Assembly: GCF_013283785.1 (NCBI RefSeq)
Contig: NZ_JABCPZ010000038.1
Coordinates: forward strand, 1-61,084
Reading direction: 5' to 3'
Length of the DNA stretch: 61,084 bases
Source of the DNA: Nonomuraea antri
Lineage (GTDB): Bacteria > Actinomycetota > Actinomycetes > Streptosporangiales > Streptosporangiaceae
Shown: positions 60,492-61,084 of the stretch, one piece after another
How positions within the stretch are numbered: the stretch's first letter is position 1
Layout: every line of letters starts with the position of its first letter
The notes under the pieces: model-generated
The model's database searches: none
The model's input: only the letters and a program-made list of their open reading frames with translations
What the model was told of the DNA's origin: nothing
Made by a program: the position numbers and the translations under genes

Positions 60492-61084
60492 TCAGGTGCC
60501 GGCCAGGGTCCAGCCGCCGCAGGTGTGGGTGAGGCCCAGGTTGATAAGGGTGCGCAGGTTGAGCGCGGCGGCGCGGGTGTGGAGCCAGGCGTTGTTCTTG
60601 ATCACACCGAGGTAGCGCAGGCGCCGGTTGCCGCGGGCGACCAGGTGGGCGATGGCGCGTTCGACCGGTGGCCGCCAGCGCCGGTAGGCGGCTTGCCAGT
60701 CGGGGTCGGTGGCGGCTTGGTGGCGGGCCGCGGCCAGCAGGGCGTGGTGGGGGTGCACGTTGAGGCTGCGGCCACTCTTGGCGGTGGTGCAGCGCTGCCG
60801 GAGCGGGCAGGCGGCGCACCGGTGCTTGAACTGGGCGACTCGGTTGCCGTCGGCCTGCGGCTTGCCGAGGGTGACGGTGTGCCCGGCGGGGCAGGTGACG
60901 GTGCCGGCGGGCTCGTCGATGGTGAAGTCATCGATGGTGAAGCCGCCGGCGATGGCCCGGCGTAAGGTCGCGGGCTTGATGATCAACCGGTGTCCTGCGG
61001 TGCTGAGATGGTGGCGGGCCTGGCCGGTGCCGTAGGCGGCATCGCCGAGCACCTCGACCGGGCCGGGTTCGTCGGCCAGCAACT
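60492..61084 (-). mobile_element. IS1182-like transposase, C-terminal part (5' end outside window)
   Basis: Open frame of at least 196 codons ending at 60492 and running off the window. VLGDAAYGTGQARHHLSTAGHRLIIKP carries a DDE aspartate; the zinc-like segment CPAGHTVTLG, FKHRCAACPLRQRCTTAKSGRSLNVHPHH and the helix YRRWRPPVERAIAHLV with the final Glu are typical of IS1182 transposases. The remaining catalytic residues and one terminal repeat lie outside. The inner end of the element is probably between 60350 and 60420. Confidence 0.85.

Overview
The window is chromosomal DNA from a high-GC actinomycete. Codon third positions are almost always G or C, starts are often GTG or TTG, and many neighbouring genes overlap by 4 bases (ATGA/GTGA). 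The gene order (rplM-rpsI-glmM-coaA-acpS-nnr-alr-tsaE-tsaB-rimI-tsaD-groES-groEL-sigma/anti-sigma-guaB-guaB3) is the conserved actinobacterial core order. Tat and lipoprotein secretion, a class E/F-type sortase, F420-type oxidoreductases, several ECF sigma factors and a WhiJ-type regulator set fit a filamentous member of the Streptosporangiaceae (Nonomuraea-like). That family-level placement is inferred from gene content and was not tested.

Layout. 0-3 kb: minus-strand envelope-type genes, namely a partial repeat-rich protein, a membrane-anchored protein and a CAP-domain protein. 3.3-5.7 kb: rplM-rpsI-glmM, closed by a bidirectional terminator. 5.7-13.5 kb: a sulfotransferase, a four-gene operon encoding two ABC exporters, a DUF389 protein, a probable 46-aa gene, coaA and two membrane proteins. 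13.6-24.2 kb: PhoX phosphatase, acpS, nnr, alr, a hydrolase and the t6A genes tsaE/tsaB/tsaD with rimI; tsaE and tsaB are separated by a lipoprotein/sortase/kinase-like insert. 24-30 kb: an epimerase, a large coiled-coil protein, a methyltransferase, and a MarR/epimerase pair with two palindromic operators. 30-32.5 kb: groES and a His-tailed groEL under CIRCE. 32.5-38.6 kb: a GntR remnant, a ShbA/SigD-type sigma factor coupled to a 53-codon RsdA-like frame, DUF5319, a LuxR-type regulator, and guaB-guaB3 behind tandem leader hairpins. 38.6-48 kb: FUSC transporter, kinase-like proteins, a sigma factor with a membrane partner, and an ECF42-type sigma cluster with a DGPF protein. 48-55 kb: GH15 hydrolase, a lone L7/L12-like domain, and an amino-sugar operon (SIS, NagA, PfkB, class II aldolase) with a divergent DeoR regulator. 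55-61 kb: an accessory zone with repeats, broken genes (WbqC/HD/DUF3037 fragments), YdcF, DUF3037, an AbiEi antitoxin with a 29-bp inverted-repeat operator but no visible toxin, a WhiJ-like regulator/DUF397/ATPase set with coupled micro-genes, and an IS transposase running off the end.

The most interesting points for follow-up are: the truncated soluble RsdA-like frame coupled to the sigma factor; the guaB leader with mutually exclusive hairpins; the orphan AbiEi with its long operator; the sortase with no arginine after its cysteine next to an atypical substrate candidate; and the gene-decay island at 55.2-55.7 kb. No rRNA, tRNA or CRISPR array was seen.
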